The notes under the pieces are model-generated. The model was not told where the DNA came from. It worked only from the letters and a program-made list of their open reading frames with translations, and searched no databases. From Lewinella sp050633125 (lineage in GTDB: Bacteria; Bacteroidota; Bacteroidia; Chitinophagales; Saprospiraceae), in contig NZ_JBOEFX010000100.1 of assembly GCF_050633125.1 (NCBI RefSeq), positions 16,103 through 80,102 of the forward strand: DNA of 64,000 nucleotides, read 5' to 3'. Positions 9,609 to 17,816 of this stretch are shown here, piece by piece (within the stretch, counting starts at the first letter, position 1; the number at the start of each line of letters is the position of its first letter). Position numbers and translations under genes: made by a program.

Positions 9609-10196
9609 TTATTCTTTTTCGGTAGAAATGTGTTTGGCGTACTGGTCAAGTTCGTCATAAAAATCAGCACCATATTTGCGGATGAGCGCTTCTTTCGCAA
9701 AGCGATAAACGGGTAATTTAGCAGCTTTGCCTTTGGTGCAGGCTGCTGCACAAATGTCCCAACGATCGTAGTTTAAGGCTTCAAAGTTCGTTGATAAATT
9801 TTTGGTGATCCGTATTGGGTAGAGATGGCAGGAGATGGGTTTACGAAAAGAAATATCTCCTGCTTGCCAAGCTTGTTCGATACCGCATTGGGCTTTTCCT
9901 GTATTGTCAAGGGTCATATAGGCACAGGGGGCATCGTCAATTAACGGCGTACGATATTCTCCGTCTTCGTCGTCGATGAGGTAGAGGCCTTGACTGGCAA
10001 TAGCCGCACGGCCAGCTGGGCTTAGGTACCGGCTGACGGTTGGATAGGTCTCTTTGAGCAGGGCAAGTTCTTCTTCTTCGAGAGGAGCGCCTGCGTCTCC
10101 TTCCCAGCAGCAAGCACCTTTGCAGGCGTCAAGGTTACAGAGGAATTGTTCTTCTACCAGTTCGTCACTGACTATTTTATCTTGAATGATGATCAT
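9609..10196 (-). CDS. DUF3109 family cysteine-rich protein
   Basis: 195-residue soluble protein of the DUF3109 family, found widely in Bacteroidota; its biochemical role is not established. It contains a dense set of conserved cysteines: CNLDACKGACCW near the N-terminus (four cysteines in ten residues), then CAYM, QCGIEQAW, ISCHLYPIRI and ICAAACTKGK. This pattern, like that of the YkgJ-type zinc or iron-sulfur proteins, suggests metal binding, but that is inference. It has no signal peptide. It is monocistronic and transcribed away from the small secreted-protein gene at 10308. Confidence 0.85.
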   Translation of the reverse strand: MIIIQDKIVSDELVEEQFLCNLDACKGACCWEGDAGAPLEEEELALLKETYPTVSRYLSPAGRAAIASQGLYLIDDEDGEYRTPLIDDAPCAYMTLDNTGKAQCGIEQAWQAGDISFRKPISCHLYPIRITKNLSTNFEALNYDRWDICAAACTKGKAAKLPVYRFAKEALIRKYGADFYDELDQYAKHISTEKE

Positions 10197-10307
10197 TGTC
10201 GGAATTATTGCTTATCAACTGCAAATATGCAGAACAATTGGACATTGTTCCCTACAATTGTCGTACTTTAGCCACCATTAGTATAGTACAGTAAAGTTTG
10301 ATAAACT

Positions 10308-10712
10308 ATGAAAATTAAGATGTTGCTCTTTTTTCTCCTGTTGGGAGGAATTGTTAGTGCTCAAGAACGCTCAGCCGCAGTAGAACAAGCGGTACAAGAA
10401 CAGACAGCCCGCTATAATTTGAGCGCCGAGCAGATTGTTCAGATGTATGTTGTTGAAGAGCGCCGGGAACGTAACCTGCAGGAAATTGAAGTGTTGCGCG
10501 AATCTAACTACCGCTTGTATTTGGAGAAAAAGCAATCTGTGCGTAAGAATAGTGAAGGTACTATCCGCCAGATTCTGAATAAAGAACAGCGCTTTACCCT
10601 CGATCAGGAACAGGCTACTTATCGTCAGGCAACTTCTAACCTCATTCAGCAAATGCGCCAGGATGGGAAGTCCAAAGAGGATATTGAGTTAGCGTTGCTG
10701 GAAAGAGGCTAA
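10308..10712 (+). CDS. Small exported helical protein, Spy/LTxxQ-like
   Basis: 134 residues with a clear signal peptide (MKIKMLLFFLLLGGIVSA, cleavage before QERS). The mature part is charged and almost certainly all-helical, with LSAEQIVQM and LNKEQRFTLDQEQ stretches that resemble the LTxxQ motifs of Spy/CpxP periplasmic chaperones. I would not name it more precisely. It precedes citrate synthase by 100 bp on the same strand, with no obvious terminator between them. Confidence 0.65.
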   Translation: MKIKMLLFFLLLGGIVSAQERSAAVEQAVQEQTARYNLSAEQIVQMYVVEERRERNLQEIEVLRESNYRLYLEKKQSVRKNSEGTIRQILNKEQRFTLDQEQATYRQATSNLIQQMRQDGKSKEDIELALLERG

Positions 10713-10812
10713 CCGTAATAGCTTAAACGGGTAAACTTGCGAAGAGGCGGTAGTCGAATAAAATCGGAAACTGCTTTTATTATTAGGAACTAAAAAACGC
10801 TAAGAATTATAA

Positions 10813-12126
10813 ATGGATCCTCTCAAACAGAGATTTTACGAAAAGGCCTCAGCCCTTGCCACAGAAATGAAAGCCCTGCTCAAGGAGCATGGTAATACCA
10901 AAATTGATGAAGTAAAGCTAAGCCAGGCTTTTGGCGGAGCACGCGGCATCAAAATGATGATTTGGGAAACCTCCCAACTAGATGCTCACGAAGGTATTCG
11001 CTTTCGGGGTTATTCTATTCCACAATTAAAAGAACTACTGCCAACTGGGCCAGACAATGAGCCAAAGCCAGAAGGCCTTTTTTGGTTGATGCTGGTAGGT
11101 GAAATACCTACTGCCGAGCAGGTGGATTGGTTGACTGGTCAATTGCGTGATCGGGCACAAGTGCCGGCTCATACTTTTACGATGTTGGATAGCTTGCCAG
11201 CAGATACTCATCCTATGACCCAGTTTATTCTGGCCATCACGGCGATGCAGACGGACAGTGTATTTGCTAAACGTTATGGCGAAGGCATGTCCAAAGCGGA
11301 TTACTGGGATCCGGTCTACGAGGATACACTTAATATGATTGCCCGTCTACCGCGGATAGCTGCATATATTTATCGCCGTTCTTTCCATGATGGCAAGCAT
11401 ATTGAACCTGATCCACAATTGGACTGGGCTGCTAATTACGCTCACATGCTGGGGATTCCTGACAAAGGGTTCCAAAGCCTAATGCGTTTGTATCTTACGA
11501 TTCACGCGGATCATGAGGGCGGTAATGCATCAGCTCATACTGCTCACTTGGTTGGTTCTACGCTTAGTGATCCTTATTTGTCTTTTGCCGGAGGGATGAC
11601 TTCCTTGGCAGGTCCGCTTCACGGATTAGCCAATCAAGAGGTAATTAAGTGGATTTTCGATATGCTCGAAGAATTAGGGACACGTACCCCTACGAAAGAG
11701 CAGATTGCTGACTATGTGAACAAAACGCTTTCAGAAGGTAAAGTTATTCCTGGTTATGGTCACGCTGTATTGCGTCAACCTGACCCTCGCTTTACAGCGC
11801 AGAAGCGCTATGCGGAAGAGCATCTGGCAGACAGTGATATTGTACAGGTAGTCTGGAAGGTATTCGAGGTGGTGCCTGGTATTTTGGGTGAATTAGGAAA
11901 GGTGAAAAACCCTTGGCCTAATGTTGATGCTCATTCAGGAGCCATTTTGGTTCATTACGGATTGACAGAGTATAGCTACTATACGGTACTTTTCGGGGTG
12001 TCTCGTGCACTGGGGGTACTTGCAGCTGGTTGTTGGTCGCGTGCTTTGGGTATGCCACTGGAACGCCCGAAATCACTCACTACCGAATGGGTGAAAGATT
12101 TTTTAAAAAAACAAAACGAAGCATAA
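10813..12126 (+). CDS. gltA: Citrate synthase (eukaryotic-type)
   Basis: Condenses acetyl-CoA and oxaloacetate to citrate, first step of the TCA cycle. 437 residues. The catalytic triad is visible: His270 in AGPLHG, His317 in PGYGHAVLR and Asp372 in NVDAHSG, nearly the same numbering as the mitochondrial enzyme (274, 320, 375). The sequence is of the large eukaryotic-like class rather than the hexameric NADH-inhibited E. coli class. It is followed 9 nt later by gcvH, so the two are probably co-transcribed. Confidence 0.95.
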   Translation: MDPLKQRFYEKASALATEMKALLKEHGNTKIDEVKLSQAFGGARGIKMMIWETSQLDAHEGIRFRGYSIPQLKELLPTGPDNEPKPEGLFWLMLVGEIPTAEQVDWLTGQLRDRAQVPAHTFTMLDSLPADTHPMTQFILAITAMQTDSVFAKRYGEGMSKADYWDPVYEDTLNMIARLPRIAAYIYRRSFHDGKHIEPDPQLDWAANYAHMLGIPDKGFQSLMRLYLTIHADHEGGNASAHTAHLVGSTLSDPYLSFAGGMTSLAGPLHGLANQEVIKWIFDMLEELGTRTPTKEQIADYVNKTLSEGKVIPGYGHAVLRQPDPRFTAQKRYAEEHLADSDIVQVVWKVFEVVPGILGELGKVKNPWPNVDAHSGAILVHYGLTEYSYYTVLFGVSRALGVLAAGCWSRALGMPLERPKSLTTEWVKDFLKKQNEA

Positions 12127-12135
12127 TATTTACCA

Positions 12136-12528
12136 ATGAATATTCCTAAGGAACTCCTGTATACCGAAGACCATGAGTGGATTCGGGTAGAAGGTGATGT
12201 TGCCTATGTCGGCATTACCGATTTTGCACAAAGAGAATTGGACGAGTTGGTCTATGTGGAAGTTGAGACCGTAGGGGAGACACTAGACGCTGGCGAAGAA
12301 TTTGGAACAGTAGAGGCAGTGAAGACAACCTCTGAGTTACTAATGCCGGTAGGTGGTGAAATTCTTGAGTTCAACAAACAAATTGACGATTCGGAAGGAG
12401 ATGACCCTACGTTGATCAATAGTGACCCTTACGGGGAAGGCTGGATCGTTAAGATTACGATCAATGATAAGGCTGAGTTGGACAACCTGCTTTCCGCCGA
12501 GGACTATACAGCCTTGATAGCGGAATAA
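12136..12528 (+). CDS. gcvH: Glycine cleavage system H protein
   Basis: Lipoyl carrier of the glycine cleavage complex; shuttles the aminomethyl group between P, T and L proteins. 130 residues, normal length. The lipoylated lysine is Lys63 in VEAVKTTSELL, preceded by FGTVE as in other H proteins. The start overlaps nothing and follows citrate synthase by 9 nt. No gcvP or gcvT is present, as is common in Bacteroidota, where the genes are scattered. Confidence 0.96.
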   Translation: MNIPKELLYTEDHEWIRVEGDVAYVGITDFAQRELDELVYVEVETVGETLDAGEEFGTVEAVKTTSELLMPVGGEILEFNKQIDDSEGDDPTLINSDPYGEGWIVKITINDKAELDNLLSAEDYTALIAE

Positions 12529-12583
12529 ATAAGCGCTTAAAAAGTGAAAAAAATATTGATCTACCCACCAAAATTATTTGGGT

Positions 12584-12958
12584 ATGCATCTTGCACGGCG
12601 TAGTTCTTTAATTTACATCGTTTTTACGCTTGTTTGGGCGGTGGTTATTTTCTACTTGTCGACGATGCCGGGGCCACAATTACCCCGAATCGATTGGTTA
12701 ATGACCCCAGACAAGTTTGGACATGCTGCTGTTTACGGTATTTTGGCAATGGGAATATTCTTCTCAATAAAGTCTTGCTATACAAACAGCAAAACTGTTT
12801 ATCGCTGGTCTTTTTTATTGGCAAGCGGTTACGGAGCAGCAATGGAATTGATACAATTTAGCTTTTTTCCTGATCGCTATTTTGAATTATGGGACATTGT
12901 TGCTAATATTATCGGTGCTTTTGTAGCACTATGGCTATTGAAAATTATTTATCATTAA
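12584..12958 (+). CDS. VanZ-family membrane protein
   Basis: 124 residues with four predicted membrane segments (IYIVFTLVWAVVIFYLS, HAAVYGILAMGIFFSI, WSFLLASGYGAAMELIQ, IVANIIGAFVALWLLKII). The DKFGHAAVYGILA and EliQfffPdRyfelwDivaNiiG pattern is typical of VanZ-like proteins; function in this group is unknown (teicoplanin resistance only in enterococcal VanZ). An in-frame TTG lies two codons earlier, but the ATG is preferred. It sits between gcvH and tonB on the same strand, 15 nt before tonB. Confidence 0.85.
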   Translation: MHLARRSSLIYIVFTLVWAVVIFYLSTMPGPQLPRIDWLMTPDKFGHAAVYGILAMGIFFSIKSCYTNSKTVYRWSFLLASGYGAAMELIQFSFFPDRYFELWDIVANIIGAFVALWLLKIIYH

Positions 12959-12973
12959 TAAACCCTTTTTCGC

Positions 12974-13954
12974 ATGACTATGCTATTATTTGCAAAGGGC
13001 GGTTTGGGATTACCCGTTTTTCTGCTTGATATTCAGGCAGGATTCGATGGTGGCTTCTGGGCAAACAGTTCAGCTTTATTGCTGATGCTGGTTGTACTGA
13101 TCGTAGCCCTTGTCGGTTTGGGCATATGGATGCGTTCCTACTTTCGTCAGCAGACGGAGAAAGGATTGACTGGAAATCTGGCAGCGTCCGGAAGTCCTTA
13201 CGCAAACCGTACCAAGTACGAGAAGGTCGACGCTTTCAAAATGAGCGGAACGTTTTTCAACCTAGGACTAGTGGTAGCTATTGGCCTTTCGGTCATGGCT
13301 TTTGGTTGGTCTAATTTGGAAGAAAAAATCGATATTCCGGAAGGCGCCCTCGAAATGGAGGACGACATCATTATGGAAGAGCCTCCCCGTACTGCTGAAC
13401 CACCTCCACCACCTCCGCCACCACCACCGGTGATTGAGGAAGTACCTGATGATACCATCCTAGAAGATGATACTCAGACGGACAACAGTACAACGGTTGA
13501 TGACAAAGCTCCTCCTCCGAATATTGACAAGGGGCCTCCACCGCCACCTCCACCTCCTCCACCACCACCTCCGCCACCAGCAGTGGAGGAAATTTTCAAG
13601 GTGGTTGAGCAAATGCCACGTTTCCCTGGTTGTGAAGACAAAGGGTCTGAAGACGAGAAAAAAGCATGTGCTCAGACGGAACTATTGAAGTTCATTTACA
13701 AAAACATCAAATACCCTGCAATAGCACGGGAAAATGGCGTGGAAGGAACTGCTGTAGTAACCTTCGTTATCGAGAAAGACGGTAGCGTAACAGATGCTCG
13801 AGTTGTACGTGATATTGGCGCCCAGTGTGGCGACGAAGCACTACGAGTTGTTCAGCTGATGAATGCACAAGGCCTTAAATGGACACCGGGTAAGCAGCGC
13901 GGTCGCGCGGTGCGTGTACAGTTCAACCTGCCGGTGAAATTTAAGCTTGAGTAA
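12974..13954 (+). CDS. tonB: Energy transducer TonB
   Basis: Couples the inner-membrane proton gradient to outer-membrane receptors such as the two in this window. 326 residues. The usual TonB anchor helix is at about 90-110 (FNLGLVVAIGLSVMAFGW). A periplasmic spacer has two proline runs (about 142-151 and 189-202). The C-terminal TonB domain (about 230-326) has IKYPAIARENGVEGTAVV and three cysteines common in the Bacteroidota form. Unusually, about 90 residues precede the anchor and contain a further hydrophobic helix (about 30-52, LLLMLVVLIVALVGLGIW). An internal ATG at 13241 would give the ordinary architecture, but the reading frame upstream is well conserved in style and starts 15 nt after vanZ. 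Confidence 0.9.
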   Translation: MTMLLFAKGGLGLPVFLLDIQAGFDGGFWANSSALLLMLVVLIVALVGLGIWMRSYFRQQTEKGLTGNLAASGSPYANRTKYEKVDAFKMSGTFFNLGLVVAIGLSVMAFGWSNLEEKIDIPEGALEMEDDIIMEEPPRTAEPPPPPPPPPPVIEEVPDDTILEDDTQTDNSTTVDDKAPPPNIDKGPPPPPPPPPPPPPPPAVEEIFKVVEQMPRFPGCEDKGSEDEKKACAQTELLKFIYKNIKYPAIARENGVEGTAVVTFVIEKDGSVTDARVVRDIGAQCGDEALRVVQLMNAQGLKWTPGKQRGRAVRVQFNLPVKFKLE

Positions 13955-13981
13955 AAGAATTAAGAAGTGAATCAAAAAGTA

Positions 13982-14013
13982 AGAAAAGTACTATGCTTTT
14001 CTAAGACTTTTTT
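13982..14013 (+). terminator. Possible intrinsic terminator after tonB
   Basis: AGAAAAG / CTTTTCT stem (7 bp, 7-nt loop), followed after AAGAC by a run of seven T. First of two hairpins downstream of tonB. Confidence 0.4.
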
Positions 14014-14033
14014 TCGAACTTCTGTTTTTTTAG

Positions 14034-14078
14034 AATGGCTAAGTTGCTTTTGGCAGCTTAGCCATTTGTCTTTTTGTA
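14034..14078 (+). terminator. Intrinsic terminator of the gltA-gcvH-vanZ-tonB series
   Basis: AATGGCTAAG / CTTAGCCATT perfect 10-bp stem at 14034-14043 and 14057-14066, followed by TGTCTTTTTG. A strong candidate terminator before the TPR gene. Confidence 0.7.
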
Positions 14079-14190
14079 ATCATGGAAATGAGAAAGCAAC
14101 TTTTATAGCTAGGTACCGTTTTTATTAATGCATAGCGATCTCTACCTTGCAGAACGCAAAGGACCTGAGAAGAATACAAGTTAGACCACA

Positions 14191-15993
14191 ATGACACGAT
14201 ACCTGATAATACTGATCGTAAGCTTAATAAGCCTAACCATTGGTAGTACCCAAAACGCTCGATTGGCGCAGCAGTATTTTCAAAATGGAGAATACGAAAA
14301 AGCAGCGGAGTTATATGCTGATCTTTACCAGAGTAATGGTAATAATGATTTTTTCTTTGATCGGTATTTTGATTGTTTACTGGCGTTAGAAAATTACGAT
14401 GAAGCAGAAACAGTCATTAAGCGCCAGATTCGACGTAATGATGGTAATGTACAACTCAATGTCTCTTATGGCACTTTGTTGGAGCGTTTGGGGCGTTATG
14501 AGGAAGGAGAAGAACAGTTTCGAGCAGCCATTGATAACATTCCTGCCGATCAATACTCGGTAACTCGCCTTGCTAATGCCTTTATTCGGCAAACCAAGTA
14601 CAATTTTGCAATTGAGACCTATGAAAAAGGTGCCGAATTGCTTCGTGATGAGCGTATTTTTTCCTACAATCTAGGAGATCTTTATCGGCGAATGGGGGAA
14701 AGCCAACCGATGATTGGCGCTTACCTTAATGCAATGGACGATAATCCTGATCGGATAAGTCAGCTGAAAATAATTTTTCAACGCTACCTTTCGGAAGCTG
14801 ATTATCAGGAGTTACAAACACAACTTTATGAAAAAATTCAGGGAGGAAATGAAAACCCTGTTTTCCCGGAGTTATTAGCTTGGGTGTTTGTCCAACGCAA
14901 AGATTATCGCAATGCCCTACGTCAGGTGAAGGCGCTTGATCGCCGACTTAATGAGAATGGCCTACGGATTTATGAGTTGGGGGAGATCGCCATAGAGGAT
15001 AAAGACTACGATGCGGCGATCCAGGCCTTTGATTACTTGGTAGAAGAAAAAGGCCAGACCTCTACGTTGTATCTCGACGCTAAACGGCAAGCCTTGCGCG
15101 CTCGTCGTGCGAAGCTGGTAGAAGGGTATGCTTATACCCAGGAGGAACTAGCAGAATTGGAAAAGCAATACCTGTTCTTTTTAGAAGAATTTGGCAGTAA
15201 CCGTGCCACGGCGGCGATTATCCTCGAGTTGTCGGAATTACAGGCTATTTACATGGACAAACTGGATAGCAGTATTGTATTACTGGAAGATATGACTACT
15301 TTCCCTGCTACAGACCCTAATGTACAGGCGCGCGGAAAATTAGCTTTGGCTGATTATTACCTGATGAAGGGGGATATTTGGGAATCGACGCTATTGTATT
15401 CACAGGTAGATAAAGCTTTTAAAGAAGATATCTTGGGGCATGAAGCTCGTTTTCGTAATGCGCGGTTGGCCTATTATAATGGCGACTTTCAATGGGCTCA
15501 GGCTCAATTTGATGTCTTGAAGGCGTCAACCTCAAAGCTTATTGCTAACGATGCGTTGGATTTGTCGGTTTTCATCATGGACAACCTCGGGTTGGATACC
15601 ACGACGCAAGCACTACAAATGTATGCAGATGCCGATTTGCTGGTTTTTCGCAACCAGTTTGATGCAGCCTTTGCTAAAATGGATAGCCTCTTAGTTGCAT
15701 TCCCTGATCATTCTTTGCAAGATGATATTATGTATCTGAAAGCTGGTGTATTCCGTAAAAAAAGAGAATATGAGGCTGCTGCTGAATTGTACGAGCAAAT
15801 TGTTGAGAAATTCCCTGAAGATATCCGCGCTGATAATTCCCTTTTTGCCTTAGCAGCATTGAACGAAAAATTCTTGGGGGATACGGAAAAAGCAATGACT
15901 TTGTACGAAAATCTTTTTATTGACTATTCGGATAGCACTTTTGCAGTAGAAGCACGTAAGCGCTTTAGGGCTTTACGCGGGGATAATATTTAG
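14191..15993 (+). CDS. Exported tetratricopeptide-repeat protein
   Basis: 600 residues with an N-terminal signal peptide (about 1-22) and TPR units through the whole length (for example AQQYFQNGEYEKAAELYADLY, ASLYGTLLERLGRYEEGEEQF-like and YLKAGVFRKKREYEAAAELYEQIV). The mature protein is probably a periplasmic or outer-membrane-associated scaffold. Similar large TPR proteins in Bacteroidota lie near lipopolysaccharide or gliding genes, but nothing next to it points to a function. It is monocistronic, flanked by terminators at 14034 and 16032. Confidence 0.85.
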   Translation: MTRYLIILIVSLISLTIGSTQNARLAQQYFQNGEYEKAAELYADLYQSNGNNDFFFDRYFDCLLALENYDEAETVIKRQIRRNDGNVQLNVSYGTLLERLGRYEEGEEQFRAAIDNIPADQYSVTRLANAFIRQTKYNFAIETYEKGAELLRDERIFSYNLGDLYRRMGESQPMIGAYLNAMDDNPDRISQLKIIFQRYLSEADYQELQTQLYEKIQGGNENPVFPELLAWVFVQRKDYRNALRQVKALDRRLNENGLRIYELGEIAIEDKDYDAAIQAFDYLVEEKGQTSTLYLDAKRQALRARRAKLVEGYAYTQEELAELEKQYLFFLEEFGSNRATAAIILELSELQAIYMDKLDSSIVLLEDMTTFPATDPNVQARGKLALADYYLMKGDIWESTLLYSQVDKAFKEDILGHEARFRNARLAYYNGDFQWAQAQFDVLKASTSKLIANDALDLSVFIMDNLGLDTTTQALQMYADADLLVFRNQFDAAFAKMDSLLVAFPDHSLQDDIMYLKAGVFRKKREYEAAAELYEQIVEKFPEDIRADNSLFALAALNEKFLGDTEKAMTLYENLFIDYSDSTFAVEARKRFRALRGDNI

Positions 15994-16031
15994 TGGGATA
16001 TTGGTAATCCCGTTAGTCTTTCTTAAACACA

Positions 16032-16066
16032 AAAAGCGCTTTCAGCCAACGGCTGAAAGCGCTTTT
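16032..16066. terminator. Bidirectional intrinsic terminator
   Basis: Perfect 16-bp stem AAAAGCGCTTTCAGCC (16032-16047), loop AAC, then its exact complement (16051-16066). A-tract on one side and T-tract on the other serve both the TPR gene (plus) and rpmH (minus). Confidence 0.9.
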
Positions 16067-16091
16067 GCGTTAGAAACAAAAGGAAGTGAAA

Positions 16092-16247
16092 TTACTTCGA
16101 GTGTCTCTGATCGCTGACGGTCAGTTTATGACGGCCCTTGGCCCGGCGGCGTGCCAGTACCTTGCGCCCGTTCTTGCTGCTCATGCGCGAGCGGAAGCCA
16201 TGCTTATTGCTGCGTCGTCTGCGGGAAGGTTGAAATGTTCTTTTCAT
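16092..16247 (-). CDS. rpmH: 50S ribosomal protein L34
   Basis: 51-residue basic protein, read by translating the minus strand directly: starts MKRTFQPSRRRRSNKHGFR and ends RHSK. This is the hallmark L34 sequence, a component of the large ribosomal subunit. Length is typical (44-53). It is not next to dnaA or rnpA as in many bacteria, but 95 nt downstream of frr on the same strand, so the two may share a transcript ending at the 16032 hairpin. Confidence 0.95.
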   Translation of the reverse strand: MKRTFQPSRRRRSNKHGFRSRMSSKNGRKVLARRRAKGRHKLTVSDQRHSK

Positions 16248-16342
16248 CGCTTTTATATTTACTAGCAGCGAAAGACTGCCGCTTTTTCCAAAAGTGTCGC
16301 AAAGGTAAGGGGAATAATCTAAGTATCCTAACCTTCAAGTGA

Positions 16343-16906
16343 TTAAATGGTGAGAATATCGCCCTCTTTGTGCTCTATGTGGGCGTCTACTTTTGTTTCG
16401 TAGGATTTTACCAGCTTCTGGGCCTCGTCTTCCGCGCGTTTTCCTGCATCTTCAGGGTAGCCGTTTTTGACTGTTTGCTTGATACCGTCCATTAATTCTT
16501 TGCGGACACTGCGGATACTTACTTTGGCTTCCTCCCCTTTTTCTTTGGCGGTTTTAACCAGCTGCTTACGGCGATCTTCGGTAAGTGGCGGAATAGAAAT
16601 GCGAACCAATTCACCATCGTTTTGTGGTGTAACCCCCAAGTTGGCTTCAAAGATTGATCTTTCAATAGGGGGGATCATCGTCTTTTCCCAAGGTTGGATC
16701 GTGATAGTGCGGGCATCAGCCACAGCAATATTGGCCACTTGGCTCATCGGCGTTTGAGAGCCATAGTAATCCACGAGCAAGCCTCCAACGAGCTTGGGGT
16801 TAGCTTTGCCGGTGCTTATCCTTGATAATTCTTTTTCAAGGTGCTCTATACTATGATCCATGCTTTCTTTAGCTAGGGAAAAGTATTCATCAATATCTTC
16901 TTGCAT
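16343..16906 (-). CDS. frr: Ribosome recycling factor
   Basis: Splits the post-termination ribosome together with EF-G. 187 residues, the usual length. Characteristic stretches are RISTGKANPKLVGGLLVDYYGS near residue 28 (tRNA-mimic stem), TITIQPWEKTMIPPIE and VRISIPPLTEDRRKQLVK. No pyrH (its common partner) is adjacent. The next gene downstream on the same strand is rpmH, a sensible translation-related pairing. Confidence 0.97.
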   Translation of the reverse strand: MQEDIDEYFSLAKESMDHSIEHLEKELSRISTGKANPKLVGGLLVDYYGSQTPMSQVANIAVADARTITIQPWEKTMIPPIERSIFEANLGVTPQNDGELVRISIPPLTEDRRKQLVKTAKEKGEEAKVSIRSVRKELMDGIKQTVKNGYPEDAGKRAEDEAQKLVKSYETKVDAHIEHKEGDILTI

Positions 16907-17025
16907 AATAAGTCATTCAAGGTAAAAAAAGGGGAAAGGGGGTATCCCTATAAAATGCTCCCAAAGATAAACAGCAGCGCATCAATATCAAAATACTTAT
17001 TTTTTGCGCAATACTAACGATGTAA

Positions 17026-17706
17026 TTAGTCGCGACCAGCTAGGCTCATGATGAGGTACAATAGTACGACCAGAGAAGATAAAGCTGCTACCACATAGGT
17101 GGTTGCTGCCCACCAAAGTGCATCTTTAGCACCCTCGTGCTCGCTACCACGGGTGTAGTTGCTTTCTTCCAACCAAGCCAATGCCCGGTTACTAGCGTCA
17201 AATTCTACCGGCAAAGTCACCAAACTGAAGAGGGTTGTGATTCCAAAAGCGGCAATAGTGAGGTACAGCAAAAAGTTGCTGCCTGCAACGCCAAACATCC
17301 CTAAAGCAAACAACAAGAGGTACTGTTGGGCCTTAGATGCTAAGCTTACAGCGGGTACCATAGCCGAACGAAATTTTAACCAGGCATAAGCCGTGTTGTG
17401 CTGTACGGCATGCCCACACTCGTGTGCTGCAACAGCTGCAGCTGCTACGTGTCGGCCATGAAAGACCTCGGGGCTGAGGCTTACGGTCTTTGTAGCAGGG
17501 TTGTAGTGGTCGGTCAGCATTCCTTGTCCTTGCGCGATTTTTACGTCGTGGATACCATAGTGCTCTAGCATGGTCTGCGCAACCTCGGCTCCTGATCTCC
17601 CATTGCTAAGAGGAACATTGGAATAACGTCTGAATTTCGACTTGAGTCGATTGCTTACCAACATGCCGATAAAAGAAAAGATGCCAACGATGACAATATA
17701 TCCCAT
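17026..17706 (-). CDS. Membrane zinc metallopeptidase (YugP-like)
   Basis: 226-residue integral membrane protease of the Zn_peptidase_2 (YugP) family. An N-terminal helix is followed by the zinc-binding HECGH motif in AAAVAAHECGHAVQH (about residues 90-100), then three more hydrophobic segments (LLLFALGMFGVAGSNFLLYLTI, AAFGITTLFSLVTLPVEF and a C-terminal one). EFDASNRAL after the third segment is the family's third conserved block. Cellular substrates are unknown. It lies 110 bp downstream of serS on the same strand. Confidence 0.92.
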   Translation of the reverse strand: MGYIVIVGIFSFIGMLVSNRLKSKFRRYSNVPLSNGRSGAEVAQTMLEHYGIHDVKIAQGQGMLTDHYNPATKTVSLSPEVFHGRHVAAAAVAAHECGHAVQHNTAYAWLKFRSAMVPAVSLASKAQQYLLLFALGMFGVAGSNFLLYLTIAAFGITTLFSLVTLPVEFDASNRALAWLEESNYTRGSEHEGAKDALWWAATTYVVAALSSLVVLLYLIMSLAGRD

Positions 17707-17816
17707 TAGTCAAGTTTTTTTAAGTTTAGATCATGCTGGGCTTTACTTTGAAAGGAATGCGATCAAAATAAGTCCCCAGCAGAATCTTAGACGTAAGACC
17801 TCGCGAAAGGTTACGT

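Noticed and set aside
16151..16342. Plus-strand frame opposite rpmH
   Set aside because: Antisense to an unmistakable L34 gene; peptide has no family features.
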